NCBI GenBank assembly: GCA_902634455.1
Contig: CACPKQ010000001.1
Location: 124,001 to 188,000, forward strand
Source: an uncultured Pelagibacteraceae bacterium
GTDB lineage: Bacteria; Pseudomonadota; Alphaproteobacteria; Pelagibacterales; Pelagibacteraceae
DNA: 64,000 bases
Direction of reading: 5' to 3'
The translations under genes and the position numbers were made by a program. Positions 47,554 to 56,473 of the stretch are shown here, piece after piece (the stretch's first letter is position 1; the number at the start of each line of letters is the position of its first letter). The notes beneath the pieces are model-generated. The model was not told the DNA's origin. It ran no database searches and saw nothing but the letters and a program-made list of their open reading frames with translations.

Positions 47554-48444
47554 TTAATCTAACCATCTTTCAAACTTTTTTTTATTTTCCAAAATATATT
47601 TTGGTAGTTTTTCAAAGTCTAATCTTTCTAATTTACTACCCTTTCCAATTTTATTTATTTTTTTATCAACTTTTAAATCATATATTGCTTGCTTATTTTT
47701 TATAATTTCTGCTATATCTTCCTCAGATAATTTTTGAATGTCAAACTCTCTGTGATGTAGATAAGACTTTAGTTTATGTTGAATTTCTTTAGGAGATTTT
47801 ATATTTGAAAAATGCCAGCCACCTTTTTCAATAAATTTAATATTATTGTATTTTTTTTTTGAGAATAGTAAGTCAAGTCTAAATATAGAATATTTTTTAT
47901 CTCTAACATTTCTTAACCATTGTGGACTAAGTAAATTTTTTTTTCTACATGCTTTGGTTCCTATCCATTCAAAATTGGGAACTTTTAAATTAAATTTGTA
48001 GTGAAACATATCTTGCCTAAACATAATTATTTTTTCATTAATATTATTAAAATTAATATTTGAAATATTAGGTATTTCATCAACGTCGGAAATTAATATA
48101 ATGTCATTGTCTTTTGCAGTTTCCAAACCTTTAATAATAAAATTTCTTTGTCCATTTTCTCTTTTTCCAGCATTTAAAATGTACTTTAATGATTTTGTTC
48201 CGTGATCGTCTTTTTCGTTAACCAATCTAATTCCATCGGGTTCATTTTGATATATTAAATAAATAATTTTATTTTTAAATTTTTCAAATTTTTTTGGATT
48301 AAATTTTAAATTTCTTTTATCTCCTTTATGAGTAAAACTACTTTCGACAATAACAAAATGATCTACATACTTATCTAAAGTATTTAACCTTACGTCTAAA
48401 ACTACTTCTTCATCAAAATACATAAAACAATCAAATATTTTCAT
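47554..48444 (-). CDS. Glycosyltransferase family 17-like protein
   Basis: GT17 resembles the eukaryotic beta-1,4-N-acetylglucosaminyltransferase III catalytic region; bacterial members have no settled role. It is 296 aa. KIFDCFMYFDEEVVLDVRLNTL, VIVESSFTHKGDKR, the DxD-like ILISDVDEIP, and GWHFSN are family features. It overlaps uraD by 14 bases, so it is transcribed behind a urate-pathway gene, an odd pairing. No membrane segment is visible. Confidence 0.8.
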   Translation of the reverse strand: MKIFDCFMYFDEEVVLDVRLNTLDKYVDHFVIVESSFTHKGDKRNLKFNPKKFEKFKNKIIYLIYQNEPDGIRLVNEKDDHGTKSLKYILNAGKRENGQRNFIIKGLETAKDNDIILISDVDEIPNISNINFNNINEKIIMFRQDMFHYKFNLKVPNFEWIGTKACRKKNLLSPQWLRNVRDKKYSIFRLDLLFSKKKYNNIKFIEKGGWHFSNIKSPKEIQHKLKSYLHHREFDIQKLSEEDIAEIIKNKQAIYDLKVDKKINKIGKGSKLERLDFEKLPKYILENKKKFERWLD

Positions 48445-48943
48445 AAAATTTTTGTAAAATTTGGTTGATTCTAATAGTAGCTATTTTTTTTACTTGTACT
48501 ATTGCTTCATTAAACTCATTTTCAAAATTATTTTTTATTCTATTTTTAAAAATATCTAATATTTGTTTTTTATCTAAGCCAGCTACAGCAACAATAAAAG
48601 TAAAATTAAATTTTTTTTTATAATCATTATTTAATTTTATAAATTCATTAAGCTCTTCTTTTGTACAAGAGTTTAATTTTGAACCAATCTGTTCTTTCTT
48701 TGAATGAATAGTCATTATTTTTTCAATAGCTAACTGAGGATGTGAATTAAAAATCTCTAAATGTTGTTTGTTATTACAATTATTATAAATAGATATGAAT
48801 TTTTTTTTTATATCATTAGAATCTAAAAAAGGTTTTAAGTTATATGCTTTTTCAGCTATCCAATTAGTCTTTTCAAAAACATTTCCAAATATAGATATAA
48901 AATCAGATTTACTTAAATTGTTTATTTTATTAACCGAATTCAT
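48431..48943 (-). CDS. uraD: OHCU decarboxylase
   Basis: Decarboxylates 2-oxo-4-hydroxy-4-carboxy-5-ureidoimidazoline to S-allantoin, the last step of urate breakdown. It is 170 aa. The catalytic/binding motifs NSHPQLA and SKKEQ are present, with FTFIVAVAGLDKKQILDIF toward the C-terminus. It is divergent from uraH, sharing a 69-base gap with a striking palindrome. The GT17-like and DUF1330 genes follow on the same strand. Confidence 0.93.
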   Translation of the reverse strand: MNSVNKINNLSKSDFISIFGNVFEKTNWIAEKAYNLKPFLDSNDIKKKFISIYNNCNNKQHLEIFNSHPQLAIEKIMTIHSKKEQIGSKLNSCTKEELNEFIKLNNDYKKKFNFTFIVAVAGLDKKQILDIFKNRIKNNFENEFNEAIVQVKKIATIRINQILQKFYENI

Positions 48944-48977
48944 GTATTGCTTTTATTATCTTTGTTTTATTATTTTA

Positions 48978-48998
48978 ATTATACAATTATTGTATAAT
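48978..48998. promoter_or_regulatory. 21-base palindrome with TATAAT in each arm (uraD/uraH divergent control)
   Basis: ATTATACAAT-T-ATTGTATAAT is perfectly symmetric about one base and lies midway between the divergent uraD and uraH genes. Each arm contains TATAAT reading outwards, so a protein bound here would cover both -10 boxes. The core also fits the ATAC-N7-GTAT form of LysR-type sites. Predicted starts are about 8 bases before uraH and about 28 before uraD. No good -35 box exists on the plus side. Confidence 0.6.
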
Positions 48999-49012
48999 AT
49001 ATAGACAACTAT

Positions 49013-49363
49013 ATGACAAAATTAACTACACATGTGCTAGATATTTATTCGGGCAGACCAGGCAAAGGAATTAAAGTTGATCTGTATTTTGTAGAAAATA
49101 ATGAAAGAAAGAAGATTAGTAGTACAAAATTAAATGAGGATGGTAGAGCTAGCAAACCTTTAGTTGAGGGTGAAAATTTTAAAGAAGGAAAATATGAGCT
49201 TGTTTTTTTTGTTGGAGATTATTTTAAGAATATAACTAAAACATCAAAAATTTCATTCTTAGATGATGTGGTAATAAAGTTTGGAATATCTAATTCAAAA
49301 GAACATTATCACGTACCTTTATTGGTTTCACCTTGGAGCTATTCAACATATAGAGGAAGTTAA
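49013..49363 (+). CDS. uraH: 5-Hydroxyisourate hydrolase (transthyretin-like)
   Basis: Hydrolyses 5-hydroxyisourate to OHCU. It is 116 aa, the usual size. LTTHVLDIYSGRPGKGI at the N-terminus carries an active-site His, and the C-terminus is the signature YRGS; HYHVPLLVSPWSYSTYRGS is diagnostic. It is the first gene of the plus-strand run uraH-xdhA-xdhB-guaD-puuD. xdhA starts at the base after its stop. No Shine-Dalgarno sequence is visible upstream. Confidence 0.95.
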   Translation: MTKLTTHVLDIYSGRPGKGIKVDLYFVENNERKKISSTKLNEDGRASKPLVEGENFKEGKYELVFFVGDYFKNITKTSKISFLDDVVIKFGISNSKEHYHVPLLVSPWSYSTYRGS

Positions 49364-50800
49364 ATGACTTCCAATATATTAAAGTTTATTTATAAAAACA
49401 AAATTTTAGAAATTAAAAATCCTGACACTAATGAAACGATACTTAATTACGTTAGAACAAAATTAAAAAAAACAGGAACCAAAGAAGGTTGTGCCGAAGG
49501 AGGATGCGGTGCTTGCAGTGTAGTAATAGGAGAATTAGAAGAAAATAATATAAAATATAAGGCTATTAATTCTTGTATATCTTTTCTTCCAAGTTTGGAA
49601 GGTAAACAACTTATTTTAGTTGAAGATTTAATCAATAACGGTGAACTACATCCTGTTCAAAAGGCTATGGTTAATTATCATGGGTCGCAGTGTGGTTTTT
49701 GTACTCCAGGATTTGTAATGTCTTTATTTGCAATGTATAAAAATTATTCTTCTTACAAAGAAGAGGTTATTAAAGATTCAATTCAAGGAAATCTTTGCCG
49801 TTGTACTGGCTACAGACCCATTGTTGAAGCAGCTAAAAGTTTAAATAAAGATAAAAAGAGAGATTTCTTTGCAAAAGATAAAAAAAATACCTTAAAGCTT
49901 TTAAAAAAAATAAAAAACCGAAGTATTAAAATTATTGATAATAATAAAAAATATTTTGCACCCAAGTTTGTTAATGAATTAAACAAAATTCTTAGATCAG
50001 AACCCAATTCTAAATTAATAAGCGGAGGTACAGATGTATCTTTAATTGTTACTAAAGAGCTAAAAGATTTAAATTCTTTAATTTATCTTAATTCAATTGA
50101 TGAATTAAATTATATAAAAGAAAATAATAAATTTATTGAAGTTGGGGCTTCGACACCACTAATAAAATTTGAATCCTTTATAAAAAAATACTTTCCAGAC
50201 TTTTCAGAAGTTTTAAAAAGATATGGATCTGTTCAAATTAGAAATGTTTGTACTATTGCTGGAAACATAGCAACGGCAAGTCCAATTGGAGACACATTAC
50301 CTTTATTATTGGCACTGGATAGCCAAATTATTGTTAAGGGCCAAAACAAAACTCAAATACTACCAATTAATGGTTTCTTTACGAACTATCGTAAAACGAA
50401 ACTTAAAAAAGGACAATTTATCCATTCAATAAGAATTCCATTTTTAAAGCAAAATATATTTAAAGCCTATAAAATATCAAAAAGAATTGATGATGACATT
50501 TCATCTGTTTGTGCTTCTTTTAATATTGAAATTAATAAAGATAAAATAAAAAAAATAAAAATAGCTTATGGTGGAATGTCTAATACTCCAAAGAGAGCTT
50601 TTAATTGTGAAAAAGTATTAGTTAATTCTAATCTATCATACAAAACAATTAGTAAAGCAAAAAAGTTATTAGAAAAAGACTTCAAGCCCATTACCGACAC
50701 TAGAGCAACACAAAAGTATCGTATGGAGGTAGCAAAAAATTTACTAGAGAAATGCTTTTTAGAAGTTAAGCAGAAAAAAAATATAAGGATAAATGGATAA
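49364..50800 (+). CDS. xdhA: Xanthine dehydrogenase, FeS/FAD subunit
   Basis: Electron-transfer subunit of xanthine dehydrogenase. It is 478 aa. The first 2Fe-2S cluster fits Cys43, 48, 51 and 71 (CAEGGCGAC); the second fits Cys110, 113, 145 and 147 (CGFC, CRCTGYRP). The FAD domain begins near residue 190 with PNSKLISGGTDVSL and TIAGNIATASPIGD. The FAD domain's C-terminal part (AYKISKRIDDDISSVCASF) is complete. It overlaps xdhB by 8 bases, so both subunits are coupled. Confidence 0.95.
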   Translation: MTSNILKFIYKNKILEIKNPDTNETILNYVRTKLKKTGTKEGCAEGGCGACSVVIGELEENNIKYKAINSCISFLPSLEGKQLILVEDLINNGELHPVQKAMVNYHGSQCGFCTPGFVMSLFAMYKNYSSYKEEVIKDSIQGNLCRCTGYRPIVEAAKSLNKDKKRDFFAKDKKNTLKLLKKIKNRSIKIIDNNKKYFAPKFVNELNKILRSEPNSKLISGGTDVSLIVTKELKDLNSLIYLNSIDELNYIKENNKFIEVGASTPLIKFESFIKKYFPDFSEVLKRYGSVQIRNVCTIAGNIATASPIGDTLPLLLALDSQIIVKGQNKTQILPINGFFTNYRKTKLKKGQFIHSIRIPFLKQNIFKAYKISKRIDDDISSVCASFNIEINKDKIKKIKIAYGGMSNTPKRAFNCEKVLVNSNLSYKTISKAKKLLEKDFKPITDTRATQKYRMEVAKNLLEKCFLEVKQKKNIRING

Positions 50801-53102
50801 TATAAACACTACTATTATTGAACAAATAAGACCTCACGAAAGCGGAATAAAACATGTTAGCGGATATGCTAAATATATTGACGATATCGTTGAACCTAAG
50901 GGAACATTACATGGTGCAATTGGCTACAGTAAAAGAGCCCATGCAATTATTACTAAATTAGATTTAAAGGATGTAAGTAAAAGTGAAGGAGTTATTTCAG
51001 TAGTTACTTCAAAAGATATTCCTGGAAGAAATGATGTTGGAGCAGTGTATGATGGAGATCCAATTTTTACAAAAAAAGTAGAATATTTTGGTCAACCACT
51101 TTTTGCAGTAGCAGCAACTACAACTGAACTTGCTAGAAAAGCTGTTTTAAAGGCAAAAATAACTTACAAAACATTAAAACCAGTTGTCGATGTTAGGGAA
51201 GCATTAAAAAAAAAACTATTTGTTTTAAAAGGTAAAAAAATTAAAAGAGGCAATCCTATAAAAAAAATAAAGAAATCAAAAAATTATATTAAGGGATCAT
51301 TCGAACTAGGAAGTCAGGAACACTTTTATCTTGAGGGTCAAATTGCTTTTGTGATTCCACAAGAAGATAATGATTTTAAAGTTTATTCAAGTACTCAGCA
51401 TCCAAGCGAAACACAACAGATAATTGCAAAAATGCTCAACCAAAAAAATAATACTATACATGTCGATGTAAGAAGAATTGGAGGAGGATTTGGAGGAAAG
51501 GAAACTCAAAGTTTTATTTTTGCAGCAATATGTACTTTGTTATCAAAGAAAACAAAACGTCCAATTAAACTGAGAATGGATCGTGATGATGATATATTGA
51601 TTACAGGTAAGCGACATAATTTTTATTCTGATTATGAAGTAGGATTTAATGACAAAGGAATCATTGAAGGTGTAAAAATAAAATTACTATCCAGATGTGG
51701 AATCTCACCCGATTTATCAGGAGCCATTAATGGTAGAGCTTTATTACATATTGATAACGCTTACTATCTTTCTAATATACAAGTAGAAAATTATCTTTGT
51801 AAGACAAATACTTCTTCTTCTACTGCTTTTAGAGGTTTTGGTGGAAATCAAGGTATGATGATTATAGAAAATATTATAGATAATGTTGCAAAATATTTAA
51901 GCAAAGACTCTGCAGAAGTAAGAAAATTAAATTTTTATCAAAAAAATAAAAAAAATATCACTCACTATGGAATGAAAATTAAAGACAATGTTATTAATGA
52001 AATTTTTAATAAGTTGATTAAGTCTTCAGATTATAAAAAAAGAAGGTTAAAAATAAAAAAATTTAATTCAAAAAACAAATATTTAAAAAAAGGAATAGCA
52101 ATCACCCCCGTTAAATTTGGAATCTCTTTTACAACAACTCATCTTAATCAAGCTGGAGCTTTAGTCCATATTTACTATGCAGACGGCAGTGTTCACGTAT
52201 CAACCGGGGCAATTGAAATGGGTCAAGGTACATATACAAAAATTGCACAATTGGTTTCTAATGAATTAGGTTTAAATTTTAACAAAATAAAAGTTTCTTC
52301 TACTCGTACTGATAAGATTCCAAATACTTCAGCTTCAGCAGCAAGCACAACAACTGATTTAAATGGAGCAGCTGCAATCAATGCAGTAAATAAAATAAAG
52401 AAAAATTTAGCTTTATTTGTGAAAAAAAAATATAAATTAAATAGTGATAAAGCTATTTATAAAAATGGGATGATTAAATTTAAGGGAAAAACATTTTCAT
52501 TTAATTCTTTGGTAAAAGAAGCTTATTTAAATAGAATTTCATTGTCATCTTCAGGATTTTACTCTACCCCAAAAATATTTTTCAATAATAAAACTTTTAA
52601 AGGAAGGCCGTTTCTTTATTTTTGTTATGGAGCTGCAGTTTCAGAAGTTTTAATTGACACTTTAACAGGTGAAAATAAAATTTTAAGGACAGATATTCTT
52701 CATGATCATGGTAGAGCAATTAATCCAGCAATTGAAAAAGGTCAAATCGAAGGAGGATTTGTTCAGGGCGCTGGTTGGCTTACAATAGAAGAGGTGAAAT
52801 GGAAATTAAATGGAGAGCTTACTACACATTCCCCATCTACTTATAAAATACCAGCTGTAAATGATATGCCGGAACAGCTTATTGTGAAAAATTTTAGAAA
52901 TTTGAATAAAGAAAATGTTGTAAATAAATCTAAAACAACGGGAGAACCACCATTAATGTTAGGAATGTCAGTTTTTTTTGCTATTAAAGATGCAATTTCA
53001 TCGACAAGAAACTATCAAGTTATTCCAAACCTTAATGCTCCAGCTACTCCCGAAGCAATTTTATTAAGTATAAATGATATAAAGAAAAAATATGAAAAAT
53101 AA
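50793..53102 (+). CDS. xdhB: Xanthine dehydrogenase, molybdenum subunit
   Basis: Catalytic Moco subunit oxidising hypoxanthine and xanthine to urate. It is 769 aa. Motifs in order: QEHFYLEGQ, GGGFGGKE (residues ~230-237), the substrate Arg in TAFRGFGGNQG, EMGQGTYTKIAQ, and the base-catalyst Glu in TTGEPPLML (about Glu718). The Arg and Glu pattern favours xanthine dehydrogenase over aldehyde oxidase. The XdhC sulfuration factor normally needed for activity is not adjacent. The 3' end overlaps guaD by 11 bases. Confidence 0.95.
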   Translation: MDNINTTIIEQIRPHESGIKHVSGYAKYIDDIVEPKGTLHGAIGYSKRAHAIITKLDLKDVSKSEGVISVVTSKDIPGRNDVGAVYDGDPIFTKKVEYFGQPLFAVAATTTELARKAVLKAKITYKTLKPVVDVREALKKKLFVLKGKKIKRGNPIKKIKKSKNYIKGSFELGSQEHFYLEGQIAFVIPQEDNDFKVYSSTQHPSETQQIIAKMLNQKNNTIHVDVRRIGGGFGGKETQSFIFAAICTLLSKKTKRPIKLRMDRDDDILITGKRHNFYSDYEVGFNDKGIIEGVKIKLLSRCGISPDLSGAINGRALLHIDNAYYLSNIQVENYLCKTNTSSSTAFRGFGGNQGMMIIENIIDNVAKYLSKDSAEVRKLNFYQKNKKNITHYGMKIKDNVINEIFNKLIKSSDYKKRRLKIKKFNSKNKYLKKGIAITPVKFGISFTTTHLNQAGALVHIYYADGSVHVSTGAIEMGQGTYTKIAQLVSNELGLNFNKIKVSSTRTDKIPNTSASAASTTTDLNGAAAINAVNKIKKNLALFVKKKYKLNSDKAIYKNGMIKFKGKTFSFNSLVKEAYLNRISLSSSGFYSTPKIFFNNKTFKGRPFLYFCYGAAVSEVLIDTLTGENKILRTDILHDHGRAINPAIEKGQIEGGFVQGAGWLTIEEVKWKLNGELTTHSPSTYKIPAVNDMPEQLIVKNFRNLNKENVVNKSKTTGEPPLMLGMSVFFAIKDAISSTRNYQVIPNLNAPATPEAILLSINDIKKKYEK

Positions 53103-53556
53103 GTTTATGAAAAGGGCAATTGAGCTTTCCAAAGAAAGTATTAATAGTGGAGGAGGTCCATTTGGTTCAGTAATTGTGCAAAATGATAAAATTATTTCAG
53201 AAGGCATAAATAGAGTTACTGTTAATAATGATCCAACAGCACATGGTGAAATTGTAGCTATAAGGAATGCCTGCAAGGAGCTTAACACTTTTAATCTTTC
53301 CAATTGTTCGTTGTATTCAAGTTGTGAACCTTGTCCTATGTGTATGTCAGCTATTTATTGGTCACGTATTGGAAAAGTATTTTATGCTAACACTAGAGAT
53401 GATGCAAAAAAAATAGAATTTGATGATTCATTTATATATTCGGAAATTTCAAAAAAAAATAAAGATAGATCAATTTTGATGGAACAAATTTTAAGAGATG
53501 AAGCCCTTGAAGCTTTTGAAATTTGGAAAAATAAAACAGATAAAACAAAGTATTAA
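53092..53556 (+). CDS. guaD: Guanine deaminase (cytidine-deaminase fold)
   Basis: Zinc enzyme turning guanine into xanthine, the substrate for XdhAB. It is 154 aa, like the small Bacillus GuaD rather than the large amidohydrolase type. Zinc motifs are AHGEI and EPCPMC. SCEPCPMCMSAIYWSRIGKV and the C-terminal DDSFIYSEISK and ALEAFEIWK resemble GuaD more than the tRNA deaminase TadA, and the position between xdhB and the urate oxidase agrees. The first ATG is used, overlapping xdhB by 11 bases. Confidence 0.88.
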   Translation: MKNKFMKRAIELSKESINSGGGPFGSVIVQNDKIISEGINRVTVNNDPTAHGEIVAIRNACKELNTFNLSNCSLYSSCEPCPMCMSAIYWSRIGKVFYANTRDDAKKIEFDDSFIYSEISKKNKDRSILMEQILRDEALEAFEIWKNKTDKTKY

Positions 53557-53559
53557 TTT

Positions 53560-54471
53560 ATGGATTTTTTACCCTATACAATTAAGTGGTTAGAAATGAT
53601 TTTGAGGTGGGGTCATGTATTATTTGCTATTTTATGGGTTGGAAATAGTTTTCTATTTAATTATTTAGACAACAAACTTAATAAAAATATTTCAAGCGAA
53701 GATATTGATGGAGAAGGCTATTTAATGCACTCAGGGTATTACTATAAATTAACTAGGTTAAAAAAATCTCCACCCATTCAGTATCTAGGCAATTTAGTAA
53801 TTTTTAAATGGCAGAGTTATTTAACATTTGTAACTGGAATTCTTCTACTGATTATCGTTTATTACTATAATTCAGCTATACTAATGGTAGATAAAAGAGT
53901 TTTACAAATATCTCCTTTTTATGCAATTTTAATATCTATTTTTTCTCTTATAATATTTTGGTTTATTTATGATTTATTATGTAAATCTAAACTGATTAAT
54001 AATAATACTTTATTTTCATTAATCATTTTTATTTTATTAATAATTATATCTTTTATGTTTACAAAAATATTTGGTCCAAAATTTGCATTTTTAAGCGTTG
54101 GTTTAATTATTGGTACAAATATGTTTGGAAATGTTTTTACAGTAATTATTCCAAACCAAAACAATATAATCAACAGTAGTAAAAGAAAGGAAAAGTTTGA
54201 TTTAAGTTTATCTTTGGCAGCAAAACAAAGATCAATCCATAATAATTATTCTACATTCTTAGTGCTATTCATTATGCTCTCTGGCCATTATAGCTTTGTA
54301 GTTTATCACAAATATAACTGGTTAATTTTATGTTTAATTGCATTAATATCAGTAGCTGCAAGACATTATTTTAATTTAAGAGGAAGAAACATTCATAGGT
54401 TGTATATTTTAATTAGTTCGATTTTATCTCTAATTGTTCTTGCAGTTTTGCTTTTAATTTTCAAAAATTAA
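53560..54471 (+). CDS. puuD: Membrane-bound urate oxidase, PuuD-type, without cytochrome c domain
   Basis: PuuD (DUF989) is an integral-membrane urate hydroxylase making 5-hydroxyisourate. Characterised forms are about 400 aa with a C-terminal cytochrome c domain. Here 303 aa covers the membrane part, with eight hydrophobic segments and opening IKWLEMILRWGHVLFAILWVGNSFLF, the most recognisable family block. No CxxCH heme motif occurs and the ORF ends right after the last helix, so the electron acceptor must be elsewhere. It sits 3 bases after guaD. Confidence 0.85.
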   Translation: MDFLPYTIKWLEMILRWGHVLFAILWVGNSFLFNYLDNKLNKNISSEDIDGEGYLMHSGYYYKLTRLKKSPPIQYLGNLVIFKWQSYLTFVTGILLLIIVYYYNSAILMVDKRVLQISPFYAILISIFSLIIFWFIYDLLCKSKLINNNTLFSLIIFILLIIISFMFTKIFGPKFAFLSVGLIIGTNMFGNVFTVIIPNQNNIINSSKRKEKFDLSLSLAAKQRSIHNNYSTFLVLFIMLSGHYSFVVYHKYNWLILCLIALISVAARHYFNLRGRNIHRLYILISSILSLIVLAVLLLIFKN

Positions 54472-54477
54472 TATAAT
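54448..54477 (+). promoter_or_regulatory. Candidate promoter for gpt-like gene
   Basis: A perfect TATAAT at 54472-54477 lies 18 bases after TTGCTT, at the 3' end of puuD. The start would fall about five bases before the next ATG. The -10 is good but such matches arise by chance in AT-rich DNA. Confidence 0.3.
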
Positions 54478-54488
54478 AGAAATAATAT

Positions 54489-55013
54489 ATGTCTGAAAAA
54501 TTAATTGTAAGTTGGGATGAATATAATAAAACCGTTGAGAAACTTGCGATCCAAATAGATAAAAGTGGATATAAACCAACAATATTAGTAGGTATAATGC
54601 GAGGAGCCGCTCCTATGATTGATGTTTTGAGTAGAGTTTTTAAACTGAAATGTGCATATTTAGCAGTAGAGTCTTATAGTGGTAAAGGGATTGAAGATGA
54701 ACAAGGAGACATTGTTTTTTCAAGAGAGATGAGTTCAATTGCCCCAAATATGGGTGGAAAGATTTTACTTTGTGATGATTTATCCGATACTGGTATTACT
54801 TTTAACAAAAGCATAGATTGGTTAAAAAAATATGAGCCAATTAAAAATAAAATAGAAGACATTAAAACAGCTACACTTTGGAAAAAAAAGAAATCTACTT
54901 TTGAGCCTGATTTTTGTGCTGTAAAATTGGAATCCAATCCTTGGATTGTGCAACCTTTTGAAGTCTACGAAGAAATAAGAATAGAAGATATACTAAAAAA
55001 ACACACAAAATAA
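54489..55013 (+). CDS. gpt: Purine phosphoribosyltransferase (xanthine-guanine type)
   Basis: Type I phosphoribosyltransferase that converts a purine base plus PRPP into its nucleotide. It is 174 aa. The PRPP motif is ILLCDDLSDTGITF; VGIMRGAAPMIDVLSR and VESYSGKG are earlier conserved loops, and SNPWIVQPFEVYEE is the C-terminal base-binding region seen in xanthine-guanine enzymes. It offers a salvage route beside the oxidative genes. A terminator follows immediately. Exact base preference (xanthine, guanine, hypoxanthine) is not fixed. Confidence 0.85.
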   Translation: MSEKLIVSWDEYNKTVEKLAIQIDKSGYKPTILVGIMRGAAPMIDVLSRVFKLKCAYLAVESYSGKGIEDEQGDIVFSREMSSIAPNMGGKILLCDDLSDTGITFNKSIDWLKKYEPIKNKIEDIKTATLWKKKKSTFEPDFCAVKLESNPWIVQPFEVYEEIRIEDILKKHTK

Positions 55014-55041
55014 AAAAGGCGACCTAAAAAGATCGCCTTTT
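55014..55041. terminator. Bidirectional intrinsic terminator
   Basis: AAAAGGCGA and TCGCCTTTT form a 9-bp stem around a 10-base loop between the convergent gpt and azg genes. A/T runs flank both sides, so it should stop transcription from either direction. Confidence 0.85.
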
Positions 55042-55063
55042 AAAATTAATTAAATATTTTTTG

Positions 55064-56350
55064 CTAAGCTACTGCAAAGCTAATTACACTTAATAGAGCA
55101 ATTACCCAAATAGCTGGATTAACATCAACTTTACCAGTCAGTATTTTAATTGCTGCATATGAAATAAATGCCAATGCTATTCCATGTGAAATAGAATAAG
55201 TAAATGGCATTGCAATCATAGCAAGTACTGCTGGCCCTGATTCAGCGATATCATCCCACTCTATATCAACAATATTTCTTACGAATAACGTTGCAATATA
55301 AATCAAAGCTGCACCATCAATTTCTTTTGGCAAGCTTGTAGCTAACGGGCTGAAGAAAAGACATAATAGGAACAAAACACCTATCACTAAAGATGTCATT
55401 CCAGTTTTTCCACCAGCTTTCACTCCAGCAGCCGATTCAACGTAAGTCGTTACAGTTGAAGTACCCATAAATGCTCCAGCAACAGTTGATGCACTATCAG
55501 AAAGCATAGCTTTATCAATGTCTTGTATTTTACCGTCTTTACCAATTTTACCTGCTACATTGGCTACACTAGTTAGTGTTCCAGCTGTATCAAAAAAGTC
55601 GATAAAGAATAAAGTAAATATTACAGTTACCATTGAAGCAGATAATGCTGCACCTAGATCAAATTTAAATAGGTAAGTCATTGGTGGTGGTGGTGAGACC
55701 ACACCATTGAACTTAGCTAAACCTGTGATCCAAGCAATGATACTGAAAGCAATAATTCCAATTATAATATTTCCTTTGATACCTTTTTTTTCCATTACAA
55801 TCATGGAAACAAAAGCACCAGCACCTAATAGTAGAAGTGGATTAGATACGTCACCTAGCTGAACTAAAGTTACAGGATTGTCTGCAGTTAATCCCATAAT
55901 TTCGAATCCAATAATTGCCAGGAATAGTCCTATTCCAGCTCCAATACCAAGTTTTAAACTTTTTGGAATTGAGTTAATTAACCAAGCTCTGATTGGTGTT
56001 AGTGAAATAATCAAGAACACTACACCAGCAACTAATACAGCTCCTAAAGCTTCTTCAGGAGTGTACTTCATTCCAAGACAAACACCGTAAGCAATAAATG
56101 CATTTATTCCCATTCCAGGTGCTAGCCCAACAGGCCAAGTTTTTGCGTAAAAGGCAGCTATAAAACAAGCTAGTGCCGTCGCACATGCTGTTGCGGTGAA
56201 AACACCGCCAAAGTCAAAGCCACCATCAGATAATATGACTGGATTTAAAAACATTATGTATGCCATCGTCAAAAAAGTCGATACGCCTGCAACAACCTCA
56301 GTTTTAAAATCTGTCCTATGTTTTTTGTAGTTAAAGTAGTTATCTAACAT
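55064..56350 (-). CDS. NCS2 purine permease, AzgA/GhxP-like
   Basis: Proton-linked nucleobase permease of the AzgA-like branch, whose known members import adenine, guanine or hypoxanthine. It is 428 aa with about 12-14 membrane segments. It opens YFNYKKHRTDFKTEVVAGVSTFLTMAYIMFLNP, the branch signature, then CIAAFYAKTWPVGLAPGMGINAF and the core FIDFFDTAGTLTSVA. GGAGG lies 4 bases before the ATG, a strong ribosome site by the standards of this window. The upstream gap has a 16-base palindrome and nested repeats. Confidence 0.9.
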   Translation of the reverse strand: MLDNYFNYKKHRTDFKTEVVAGVSTFLTMAYIMFLNPVILSDGGFDFGGVFTATACATALACFIAAFYAKTWPVGLAPGMGINAFIAYGVCLGMKYTPEEALGAVLVAGVVFLIISLTPIRAWLINSIPKSLKLGIGAGIGLFLAIIGFEIMGLTADNPVTLVQLGDVSNPLLLLGAGAFVSMIVMEKKGIKGNIIIGIIAFSIIAWITGLAKFNGVVSPPPPMTYLFKFDLGAALSASMVTVIFTLFFIDFFDTAGTLTSVANVAGKIGKDGKIQDIDKAMLSDSASTVAGAFMGTSTVTTYVESAAGVKAGGKTGMTSLVIGVLFLLCLFFSPLATSLPKEIDGAALIYIATLFVRNIVDIEWDDIAESGPAVLAMIAMPFTYSISHGIALAFISYAAIKILTGKVDVNPAIWVIALLSVISFAVA

Positions 56351-56375
56351 TAGACCTCCAATGTTTTTGACAGTA

Positions 56376-56391
56376 TTTGATTCGAATCAAA
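56376..56391. promoter_or_regulatory. 16-base perfect palindrome upstream of azg-type permease
   Basis: TTTGATTCGAATCAAA, fully self-complementary, lies 25 bases before the permease start, between it and the divergent small lipoprotein gene. It directly follows a TTGACA on the plus strand (56366-56371). Perfect symmetry and position suggest a transcription-factor operator. Confidence 0.5.
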
Positions 56392-56416
56392 AAATCTTAA
56401 TGAATATGTAAATAAG

Positions 56417-56473
56417 TGACCAATATGTTATTAAAGTTGCATTTTATACAACTATTAAGTTAGTATTTGGTCA
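56417..56473. repeat. Nested inverted repeats in permease/lipoprotein divergent gap
   Basis: TGACCAA (56417) pairs with TTGGTCA (56467), enclosing AGTTG (56435) pairing with CAACT (56449). The arrangement could fold as a two-stem RNA on either strand or be a protein site. It does not match the purine riboswitch core I know. Confidence 0.4.
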
